DNA of 20,000 nt from Sphaeroforma sirkka (Eukaryota > Opisthokonta > Ichthyosporea > Ichthyophonida): the NCBI GenBank assembly GCA_001586965.3, contig LUCW03000979.1:20001-40000 (forward strand), given 5' to 3'. Positions 11,134-20,000 of the stretch are shown piece by piece (within the stretch, counting starts at the first letter, position 1; each line of letters starts with the position of its first letter). The translations under genes and the position numbers were made by a program. Under the pieces are notes generated by a model, which was not told the origin of the DNA, made no database searches, and was given only the letters and a program-made list of their open reading frames with translations.

Positions 11134-11216
11134 AAGTCAAAAATATATATATATATAGATATATATATATATATATGCTAATATACACACACATCAATAT
11201 CATATATATATATATA

Positions 11217-11250
<34 letters not shown>

Positions 11251-11253
11251 TAT

Positions 11254-11301
<48 letters not shown>

Positions 11302-11383
11302 TGTTATATATGTATATATATATATACAATATATACATATATTATATAGGTATGCCATATAATTATATAACATATATATATAT

Positions 11384-11426
<43 letters not shown>

Positions 11427-11490
11427 CATATAATATATATATATAATATATGTATATATATATATATATATATATAATATAACATATATA

Positions 11491-11553
<63 letters not shown>

Positions 11554-11577
11554 CATATATATATTTATATAATATAT

Positions 11578-11615
<38 letters not shown>

Positions 11616-14612
11616 TGTAAGTTTTTCTTTACATACTATTATTATACTATTGTCCGTACGTAGTCTCTTGGGTGTCGGTGGTTTGTATCAAATCCTTCGT
11701 TGTCTACCATAAGTACGTGCCAATACTGGTTACCTTATACCTTTTCTCCTTGCTAATTCTCACTCCACCTCCATACACTCGCGATGTTCTACATACGCAG
11801 GAGAACTTGATGACGGCTGAGGTCGTTACCATGGCAACCTCAAACCCCTCAGTCGAGTATCAGTCCTGGATGAGCGATCACTACTTTCAGATCCAGAACA
11901 GAACGCTCGCTGACCTTCTACTTCCCGGTACACATGACAGTGGTAGGTGATAGACGCACTTCGTTTGGACTAAGTGGTGTGGTGTGATGACGTTACTACC
12001 CACACTTCTTACAACCTCACTTGAGTCATACACTCTGTTATGTTGTGTTATATTGTGCTGTGTTGTGTTATTCTGTGTTATGGTGTGTGCTATAGCTGAG
12101 TGTTACTGCCCTGCTGTGGTACTGGGTGGGCTGTTGGGGCTCGTCCACTGGCCAGTGTATGGATGCAGAGTTTATATGCGTGTTTTAGGGTTTCAGAGTT
12201 CAAAAGTATTGTTAAGGTTTTATTCCTGCATACGTATGTATGCATAGGTACAGCTTGATCGGTTCCAGGAACATGTACGCGTACAGGAGTGTAGTAAGAG
12301 AGTTACGAGGATACTACTTAGTGTATCGGTTGTAGGAGAGTGTATTCATATGTATAAGGGAATGTATTGGTAGTATGAGAGTGTAGTAAGAGAGTTACAA
12401 GGATACTACTTAGTGTATCGGTGGTAGGAGAGTGTATTTATATGAATAGGGGAGTGTATGTGTTACTAGTTAGTGTATGGGTAGTAGGAGAGTGTAGTAA
12501 GAAAGTTACGAGGATACTACTTAGTGTAACGGTCGTAGGAGAGTGTATTTATATGTATAGGGGAGTGTATATGTTACTAGTTAGTGTATGGGTAGTAGAA
12601 AAGTGCAGTAAGAGAGTGTAGTAAGAGAATTACGAGGATACTACTTAGTGTATCGGTGGTAGGAGAGTGGATTTTTATGTATAGGGGAGTGTATTGGTAG
12701 TAGGAGAGTGTATTTGTTACTAGTTAGTGTATGGGTAGTAGGAGGGTGCAGTAAGAGAGTGTAGTAAGAGAGGTACGAGGATACTACATAGTGTATCGGT
12801 GGTAGGAGAGTGTATTTGTTACTAGTTGTGTATGGGTAGTAGGAGAGTGTAGTAAGAGAGTTACGAGGATGCTAGTTCGTGTATCCTCTTCACTCGGTAG
12901 TAGGAGAGCGTATTGTTATGTATAGGGCGGTTGTTGTGGGCAAATTTTAACGTGGCTGTGGATCGGTAAATGGCTTCTGTACGGCGCATTGACGTCATAC
13001 GCTTACATGTACCAATTATATAGTACCGGTAGGATATCTATACCAGATAACCAGTGAACACATTGGGGGGTGAAGCACTTAACCCTACCAAACCACTATA
13101 CACAAGTCTATACAAGTTTCCAGCAATGTCTATAGCATGGATCAGCCAAATAAAGGCAAAGGAGAGCGGGGGGCAGGTATACGCGGAGACACACTATCGA
13201 TGCCTTATGAACAGTACAACGCAACTCTCGAATGCTGTGTGCCTGTCGAAAACGTTTACCATACGACGCATATGCCACTATAGTTTATCCCATTGAACTA
13301 CCCTGTATACACTTAGAGCATATACGCATATGCAACTATGATCCATACCAATCTAACACAACATGTACACTCAGCACATATCCCTCACGCACATATGCTG
13401 CCCCACATGCAATCGCACACACTCGTCCGCTACCACTCACTGCGTGTGTTATGTGTTGTGTTGTGTTGTGTTATGTTGGGTGTTGGGTGAACGCCTCAGC
13501 TGGGTACAGGTTTCTGGGTGGCACGCTCTACAACATCGATCCGCTGATCAACATCCTCGTCAGGGCAGCTACGGCCCTGCACCTGCCACTGGAGAAAATG
13601 GTACTGTTTTGACCCGTTTTTGGGCCATGTGTGTACAGATGGTACTGTTTTGACCCGTTTGTCGGGATATGTGTGTACAGATGGTACTATTTTGACCCGT
13701 TTGTTGGGACATGTGTGTACAGGCTCCTGTGTATACTATGTGCTATCAGCGTACCCGTTCTCGCATGTAGAATATGTATAACTCGGCATATGGCATTGAA
13801 TCATACACGTCTGTACAGATGTGATGTGTACTTGGGACTACCTTGTTAGTTCCTTCTCCCCTGCCTCTCTCTCTCTCTCTCGCCATATAATCAATTGTAC
13901 TACTCTGTGAATTGACAGTCGGGCCACGGGTGATGAGGGGGTGGGTGTGTACGCTCTTGTAGCCATAGCTCTTAGCTCTACCCACTGCACGTATACTCTT
14001 GTAGCCATAGCTCTTAACTCTACCCACTGCACACACTAACCGTCTGTGGGCCATTGCCTTACCACAGATTGTGAAGTGGTCTCAGACGCAGAGTGTCAAT
14101 ATCTATCAGCAGCTGATAGGGGGGGTGCGCTATTTGGATCTGCGCACTGTGTGGGATGGTACTGAATTGGATGTGCATATGTGCATGGGAACAGACAGGC
14201 TTTATATCTACCATGTACTTGCACAGACAGGCTTGATATTTACCATGTACTTGCACAGACGCATTAATGAGAGTTGTTAGATGTGCCTGTGTGCATGGAA
14301 ACAGACAGGCTTTGTATCTACCATGTACTTGCACAGACGCATATATGAGAGTTATTGGATGTGCCTGTGTATGGGAACAGACAGGCTTTATATCTACCAT
14401 GTATTTGCACAGTCGCATATATGAGAATTGGAAGGTCATTATGGCGTGTTGCATGTATGTGATTGTATACATGTGTGTTGTGTTTCTACTGCGATATAGT
14501 GCCTTGCGCGCGGATGTATATGATTAATTTGCAGTCTTCAGTATTTGATTTTTGTATTTATGTGTGCGTACATGAATTAGACCACAATCTTATACGTACA
14601 TGCATAGACACT

Positions 14613-14678
<66 letters not shown>

Positions 14679-15590
14679 TATACATATATACTGATTTATA
14701 TCAGTCCTGTAAGTATCACCATTTTCTGATATCATAACTTGTGTACTTACCTCTGCACTGATGTAGGTAGGATATGGCGCATATACCACGGTGTCGCTGG
14801 TGATCCGCTGACGTCTATTCTAAATAGTATAATAAGCTTCCAGGATAACCACCGAAACGAGGTAAGGACTTCTGCACTTGCTTATACACCTAAGACAGCT
14901 CAACAGCCATCCGTTGCTCTACATACACCTACATTACATACATCTACATTACCTACACCTACATTAGATACACCTAAGACAACCGTCCCTCATGGTTTGG
15001 CACACATGGTGTTTGCCTTTAATCAACCCAAATACTCCTACCTCCTCCCTCTGCTTCTGGCCACATTTTATTCGCCTGCATTCATCTACAATACACTTCT
15101 GCTTGTTGTGCTCCTTAGGTGTTGGTGATAGAGCTGGCTGTGTACAGTGGATCACATGGCGGTGATGTGTGTGCGCTCGCACGCTTGGTTAAGGCCAAAT
15201 TGGGACGATTTCTATTAGATGGGTCACACAATCTGGCGAATACCACCATTGGCAGTATGGTATGTAGTTAATACTGACGATATAATTACTCGCATGCGCA
15301 TGTACTTGTGTATTTGTATAAAAACGCGTTTATGTATATATATATATATATAATATTTATATATATATATATATATATTGTGATGTCCCCGTAGTTACTT
15401 CTACTACGGGGATATAACAATGATGCAATCTATGGGTTCGAATCCCCGATTTTCAAGGTTTTCTGTGATAGCGTGTTGTCGCAGCGCTACTGAGTCCTGT
15501 GGACAAGGGGACTCGTGCCTGATTGGTTTCAGTTTTGTGATATCCCCGTAGTAGCAAGTGGTTAAACATTTCTACTAACTTAGGGATATC

Positions 15591-15633
<43 letters not shown>

Positions 15634-15655
15634 ATGTATATATATATATACATAC

Positions 15656-15697
<42 letters not shown>

Positions 15698-16082
15698 CTT
15701 GTACGATTACTTCCACGCCCTCGTACTCAACAGAGCCAGAACATCCCCACGCGTGCGCACGTGTGCCGTGAGAACGTTCCTGATATCACTTACAGCACAC
15801 CACACCTAATCCCAAACATCCACACACGGATACTACACCCATCCTACTCGGTTATTCTACCCACAGATGCGATCGGGCAAGCGCATTGTCTTCGCTATGG
15901 ACAGAGCGGAAGTGTGTGCGATGTACCCTGTGTTCCACGACGCCAATCGACTCATCACAAACACGTACGCAGACACGCCTGATGTGGACGCGATGGTATG
16001 TGTAGCTGACACCGAACGCGTGTTTGCACGTAAGTATGTGCGTGGATGGGTGCGTGTATGGGTTAGTATGCGTATGTGCGTA

Positions 16083-16129
<47 letters not shown>

Positions 16130-16145
16130 ATATATATATATACAT

Positions 16146-16211
<66 letters not shown>

Positions 16212-16658
16212 TTGTTTGTGTTTGTATGCGTAAATGGGTGTAGGTGTGTGCTTGTACGTGTACGTGTACACATGTGTGCCCGTGTATGTGTAGGTATGTG
16301 CTTATTTATATCCTTACATGTATACGCGTGTGTATACCTGATAGCCAAATACCCTAAGTACATATCATGAATATCTTACCTAGTTCTATCTCTTGGGTAC
16401 CAATATACACAGGTGGCCTTTAACCACAACCGCGTGCGTGACTTTGTGGGACAAACCCTGCCCCATATCCACACCCCACATCAATATCGAGGTGGTCTGT
16501 ATAAGGTGTCTTGGACGCTCACACCCAACTTTAAGTCTGTAATAATGAGTACAATAGAACCGGGCAAGCATCCACACAGCCTTTATGATCTAGCTGTTAG
16601 TGCCAATGCCAGGTATGTCCGTGGGCGGGGGTGTGGGGCTCTCGGTTGGAGGTGGTGG

Positions 16659-16693
<35 letters not shown>

Positions 16694-17038
16694 TCTGCTA
16701 TTCGTATGATAATACGTTCTATCGACATGCAACCATATATACATACATATTTTTACATATGTTTTGTGTATGTTACTGAGTATGTATATTTGCATACATG
16801 CTCGTGTGTATGGATTACAAGTCGAACTTTGCGCGTTATCCTGATTCATTCTTATTCCTTCCGCCACTACAGACTGGCCAACTTTGTAGCGGATGTTAGA
16901 GCCGAATTTGGAGCCATACATTCACTTCCTGGACATTTCATACCAGCCAACATACTGATTTGTGATTTCTGGAATCTGGACTCCAATTTAGTGGCCACTG
17001 CCATAGCCTTCAATTTTCCATCATTAAACAACACGTGA
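10849..17038 (+). CDS. PI-PLC X-domain phosphodiesterase (PLCXD-like) with signal peptide, nine exons, apparently complete
   Basis: Exons 10849-10980, 11801-11942, 13500-13600, 14068-14158, 14767-14861, 15119-15259, 15867-15995, 16413-16612, 16873-17038 (stop TGA 17036-17038). All phases agree, giving 398 residues. Residues 1-17 ([17 protein letters not shown]) look like a signal peptide or anchor, which chose this start; an in-frame ATG at 10663 lacks this design. PI-PLC X motifs follow in order: LLLPGTHDS (His89, Asp90), [21 protein letters not shown] (Asp149, Arg151), YHGVAGDPL (His163), then [11 protein letters not shown] and the late VSWTLTP and NILICDF. His89, Asp90, Arg151 and His163 match the catalytic residues of bacterial PI-PLC, so cleavage of an inositol-phosphate headgroup is likely; whether the substrate is phosphatidylinositol, a GPI anchor or another lipid cannot be told. 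There are no PH, EF-hand, Y or C2 domains, so it is a single-domain PLC. NRT (residue 77) and NTT are possible N-glycosylation sites. Exon 1 is the least certain exon. Confidence 0.9.
11068..11616. repeat. Large TA-rich compound microsatellite in PLC intron 1
   Basis: About 550 bp of TA runs broken by single T, G or C, plus a TTA/ATT trinucleotide run at about 11217-11268. Intron 1 spans 10981-11800. Confidence 0.95.
11943..12239. other. 5' part of PLC intron 2; nothing recognised
   Basis: TGTGTTAT-rich sequence near 12035-12085. No exon fits the phase needed between exons 2 and 3. Confidence 0.4.
12240..12920 (+). repeat. Irregular minisatellite built of GTAGGAGAGTGTA-like blocks in PLC intron 2
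   Basis: GGATACTACTTAGTGTA-like phrases start near 12309, 12401, 12512, 12636, 12779 and 12867, 88-143 bp apart. Between them lie varying numbers of GTAGTAGGAGAGTGTA and GTTACTAGTTAGTGTATG blocks, so it is a higher-order array with irregular unit length. Confidence 0.9.
12921..13499. other. 3' part of PLC intron 2; nothing recognised
   Basis: No exon of matching phase was found. A TGTTGTGT run lies at about 13445-13480. The acceptor is CGCCTCAG at 13499; the next AG (after GGTACAG) gives a frame with an early stop. Confidence 0.4.
13598..13722 (+). repeat. 41-42-bp tandem array (three copies) starting on the last codon and donor of PLC exon 3
   Basis: ATGGTACTGTTTTGACCC starts at 13598, 13639 and 13681 (third copy ATGGTACTATTTTGACCC). 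The first ATG is the last codon of exon 3 and its GTACTG is the donor. Each unit ends TGTGTGTACAG, an acceptor-like sequence. Reading on from the exon meets TGA within four codons. Confidence 0.9.
13951..14034 (+). repeat. 42-bp direct repeat, two copies, near the acceptor of PLC intron 3
   Basis: CTCTTGTAGCCATAGCTCTT starts at 13954 and 13996, followed in both by a CTCTACCCACTGCAC phrase. The true acceptor is at 14067. Confidence 0.9.
14161..14435 (+). repeat. 76-78-bp tandem array (three copies plus a 32-bp internal duplication) in PLC intron 4
   Basis: ACAGACAGGCTT starts at 14191, 14223, 14301 and 14377. The unit TGAGAGTTNTTNGATGTGCC, then ATGGGAACAGACAGGC, then CTACCATGTACTTGCACAG begins within a few bases of the donor at 14159. 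It encodes nothing in the PLC frame. Confidence 0.88.
14615..14675. repeat. TA microsatellite in PLC intron 4
   Basis: Pure TA run of about 60 bp. Confidence 0.95.
14931..14990 (+). repeat. 15-bp tandem repeat, four copies, in PLC intron 5
   Basis: ACATACACCTACATT and close variants start at 14931, 14946, 14961 and 14976. Intron 5 spans 14862-15118. Confidence 0.9.
15334..15377. repeat. TA microsatellite left of the foldback element
   Basis: Two TA runs separated by ATATTTATA in PLC intron 6. Confidence 0.9.
15378..15594. mobile_element. 217-bp foldback (MITE-like) element with hairpins at both ends
   Basis: It starts TTGTGATGTCCCC and ends GGGATATCACAA, inverted ends. Left arm 15378-15420 is itself an inverted repeat: TCCCCGTAGT (15386-15395) pairs with ACTACGGGGA (15403-15412). 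Right arm 15535-15594 pairs TTGTGATATCCCCGTAGTAG with CTACTAACTTAGGGATATCACAA. The same motif thus appears four times in alternating orientation. TA runs flank both sides, consistent with TA-targeted insertion, though they hide any target duplication. Internal GGTTCGAATCC (15435-15445) matches a Pol III B box exactly; no A box or cloverleaf was found. GAGTCC/GGACTC and TAGCG/CGCTA add inner hairpins. No coding capacity. It lies in PLC intron 6 (15260-15866). The family is not recognised. Confidence 0.7.
15595..15695. repeat. TA/TG compound microsatellite right of the foldback element
   Basis: TA, TG, TA, CATA and TA runs in sequence. Confidence 0.92.
16080..16215. repeat. TA/TG compound microsatellite in PLC intron 7
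   Basis: Alternating TA and TG runs; intron 7 spans 15996-16412. A second donor-like GTAAGT at about 16030 would break the phase with exon 8. Confidence 0.92.
16661..16691. repeat. TA microsatellite in PLC intron 8
   Basis: Pure TA run; intron 8 spans 16613-16872. Confidence 0.95.
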
Positions 17039-17259
17039 CGAAATAACGTCTGAGTTAACCTCCAATTTCTTATCATTAAGCGACACGCGACGAAATAACG
17101 TCTGAGTTAGCCTTCACTTTCTCATCACTAATCAACACTTGACGAAATAACGTCTGAGTTAACCTCCAATTTCTTATCATTAAGCGACACGCGACGAAGT
17201 AACGCGTGAGTCAGCCTTCACTTTCTCATCACTAATCAACACGTGACGAAATAACGACT
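17007..17259 (+). repeat. 52-bp tandem array (five units) whose first unit holds the PLC C-terminus and stop codon
   Basis: Units start at 17007, 17059, 17111, 17163 and 17215. Each has an AATTT/ACTTT-CATCA phrase, CACGTGACG or a variant, then AAATAACGTCTGAGTTA. Units 2 and 4 (TTATCATTAAGCGACACGCG) match each other, as do 3 and 5 (CTCATCACTAATCAACAC), giving a 104-bp higher-order period. Unit 1 encodes the last ten residues and the TGA at 17036. Confidence 0.95.
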
Positions 17260-18865
17260 GGGCATAGCCCGACACCTCTGCCACGGAGTGTGAAACTGCT
17301 CCCTCCACACACATGTAGAGATGTGTGACATACACCACGTGTCGTTTTATGCAGTATGTCTGTGTATATAAAGGTTTGAACCCAACTGACACTCATCTAT
17401 GCAGATGTAACCGGTACATCTCTACCTCTATGCATGAGTGTGGTATGTGCATCTATGAGAAGTTCTGTACCCTATCTAGGGTGACTTTTTAGTGCGATAT
17501 AGTTCTCCAGTTGAGGCAGGCAAGTACTCTGCTCCAGGAACACCCTATCCTATTGGCAGGTTATCACTTCTTCGCATAGGAACTGAAGAGTTCAACGCTA
17601 GAAACAGACCCGAGAGACACATTCGCAATGGGACTGTAGTATATATAATTGAGAGGAGCGGCTGTGGCTGGGCATGGGGGGCTGTAGCTGTGATAAACGG
17701 GATATAAATGGGAAATGTGTACAAAACGCATCGATTCCAGTCGGCTGTTGAAGTGGCGACGAGATAAAATCGGGAATGAATAGACCGGAAATTGAATGGT
17801 ACCAATTTGAGAAATGGGTAAAGAATGCCTAATTTGCTGAGAAGACTGATACCATATCAGTCAGCTACTGGGCGATACAGTAGTTAGAAATGGGACTATT
17901 ATCGAACTGCAGCGTTGTAGCATTTGGAACGGTAACATCAGAAACAGTAAACGTATACACCGCATTTGATGCCTCATCCGATGCTCGGTTGATGAGTCAC
18001 ACAGTTAGCGATACCATACCAACACTTACCTTGTCTGGTTCCATTGACTACTTTAAAACCAACACTCACCTTGTCTAGTTCACCGGACTACTTCGCCTGT
18101 ATAAGTTTACCATGAGTGTGTGCTACTGTGCATTGGGTTGTGTTGTGGGTATAACGTGCATGCTCATAGATGCTTGTATTGTTGTTGTTCACGTAAATGG
18201 CTCCATACGTCAGTGGGCCTACCATTTCGCATATCACACTCACACTATGAGAGACGGAATCCAGTCAACAAGTTGTGCTGTGACTTGAGCGGCACTTTGG
18301 TATTAGTTGGATTGATATGATATTATTTTTTGAATTCAAAGCGACTAAGTTTTTTTGGGGCATGTCTAAGCGCAATAAATGCAGTGTTTGTAGTGCCGCA
18401 TAGTATTTATTTATTCACATCCCAACCAAATTCGCATATACCGTGCGTGATCCACTCGTTCTGCTCAGATCTCTACCCAAGTGTATACTCTCGGTTGCCA
18501 TCGCAACACGACTCTCGTCCGCTTGCACCACACCCAGCCTACACTCCTTGCAGCGCTAGTACCCGGTCTCCAATCTTCTTCCCATGGGCACAAGATGCAA
18601 AGCTAAAGCTTTTGCCATAGATACCAACGCAACACGCGCTATACTATAGCGCGCACCACGCAAGACTTGAGAGTACTGAACGACCCTGAACGTGAAAGTA
18701 AACGTCAGTCTCCATAGCCTATTCACACATGATGTTATATGTGTTTATGATCCCTCACTCTCTCACACACACAAACACATACGCTTGCCTACACACATAC
18801 ATACAAACAGCGTATGCAGAATGGTGTCTCATAGATGCCTCGCAATCATACCACCACATAGCACC
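17260..18865. other. Spacer between convergent PLC and kinase genes; no gene recognised
   Basis: Open frames of 60-75 residues occur on the plus strand (for example 17492-17707 and 17890-18078) but match no family I know and lack clear exon borders. A 40-bp direct repeat (CCAACACTTACCTTGTCT and CCAACACTCACCTTGTCT) lies at 18020-18099. TTTATT at about 18406-18415 could serve as a minus-strand polyadenylation signal but is 450 bp past the kinase stop. Confidence 0.4.
18635..18653. other. 19-bp perfect palindrome between convergent genes
   Basis: CGCGCTATA, C, TATAGCGCG. A near-palindrome (GCAAAGCT AA AGCTTTTGC) lies 25 bp upstream. Function unknown. Confidence 0.6.
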
Positions 18866-19914
<1,049 letters not shown>

Positions 19915-20000
19915 CTGATTTCCGAAGTATACCCAAATTTTAGTTTTCGTATTGTGATTGTGAATGTAAGGCTGCATTTGGTTTGGTCCTGATTCCAATC

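Noticed and set aside
14159-14280. PLC exon 4 reading on through [18 protein letters not shown]
   Set aside because: It enters an intronic tandem array and stops; splicing at GATG|GTACTG gives [16 protein letters not shown], the expected spacing between catalytic Arg and His.
15378-15450. Possible tRNA gene because of GGTTCGAATCC
   Set aside because: No acceptor, D or anticodon stem can be drawn with correct spacing; the flanking sequence forms foldback hairpins instead.
15996-16040. Extension of PLC exon 7 to a GTAAGT donor near 16030
   Set aside because: It would leave phase 1 while exon 8 starts in phase 0; the GTATGT donor at 15996 fits.
17370-17390. T-arm-like GGTTTGAACCC near TATATAAAGG
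   Set aside because: No cloverleaf around it; the TATA-like string has no gene downstream.

Overview
This is an intron-rich nuclear segment of a eukaryote. Exons are of mixed base composition. Introns and spacers are crowded with TA/CA/GT microsatellites and minisatellites. Three protein-coding genes can be read by splicing together exons with GT-AG borders, consistent phases and family-typical protein sequence. High intron density, long repeat-rich introns and animal/fungus-like protein versions would suit a unicellular opisthokont such as an ichthyosporean, but that is a guess; nothing here fixes the species.

Layout. (1) 217-6393, + strand: the last seven exons of a nonaspanin (TM9SF4-like), 324 residues covering about eight membrane segments and the C-terminus; the 5' part lies left of the window. 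Two decayed copies of its 3' end follow (6468-6735). (2) About 6736-10848: a 4.1-kb spacer with microsatellites and small repeat arrays, in which I see no gene. (3) 10849-17038, + strand: a complete nine-exon gene (398 residues) for a signal-peptide-bearing PI-PLC X-domain phosphodiesterase with all expected catalytic residues; intron 6 carries a 217-bp foldback element. (4) 17039-18865: a 52-bp array over the PLC stop codon, then a spacer without a recognisable gene. (5) 18866-19914, - strand: three exons with most of the C-lobe of a CaMK-type Ser/Thr kinase; its N-lobe lies right of the window. The PLC and kinase genes converge.

The three genes belong to unrelated processes (Golgi/endosome membrane sorting, phospholipid or GPI hydrolysis, calcium-type signalling), and nothing suggests co-regulation.

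The most interesting signal is not a gene. Tandem repeats repeatedly begin or end at an exon border and carry a copy of the splice site or stop codon. Examples are 69 bp x5 at the donor and 40 bp x5 at the acceptor of the same TM9SF intron, 41-42 bp x3 at a PLC donor, 52 bp x5 over the PLC stop, a 194/188-bp array over the TM9SF stop, and a donor-like sequence inside a nearly identical 385-bp triplication. Introns and 3' UTRs here seem to have grown by tandem duplication from exon edges.
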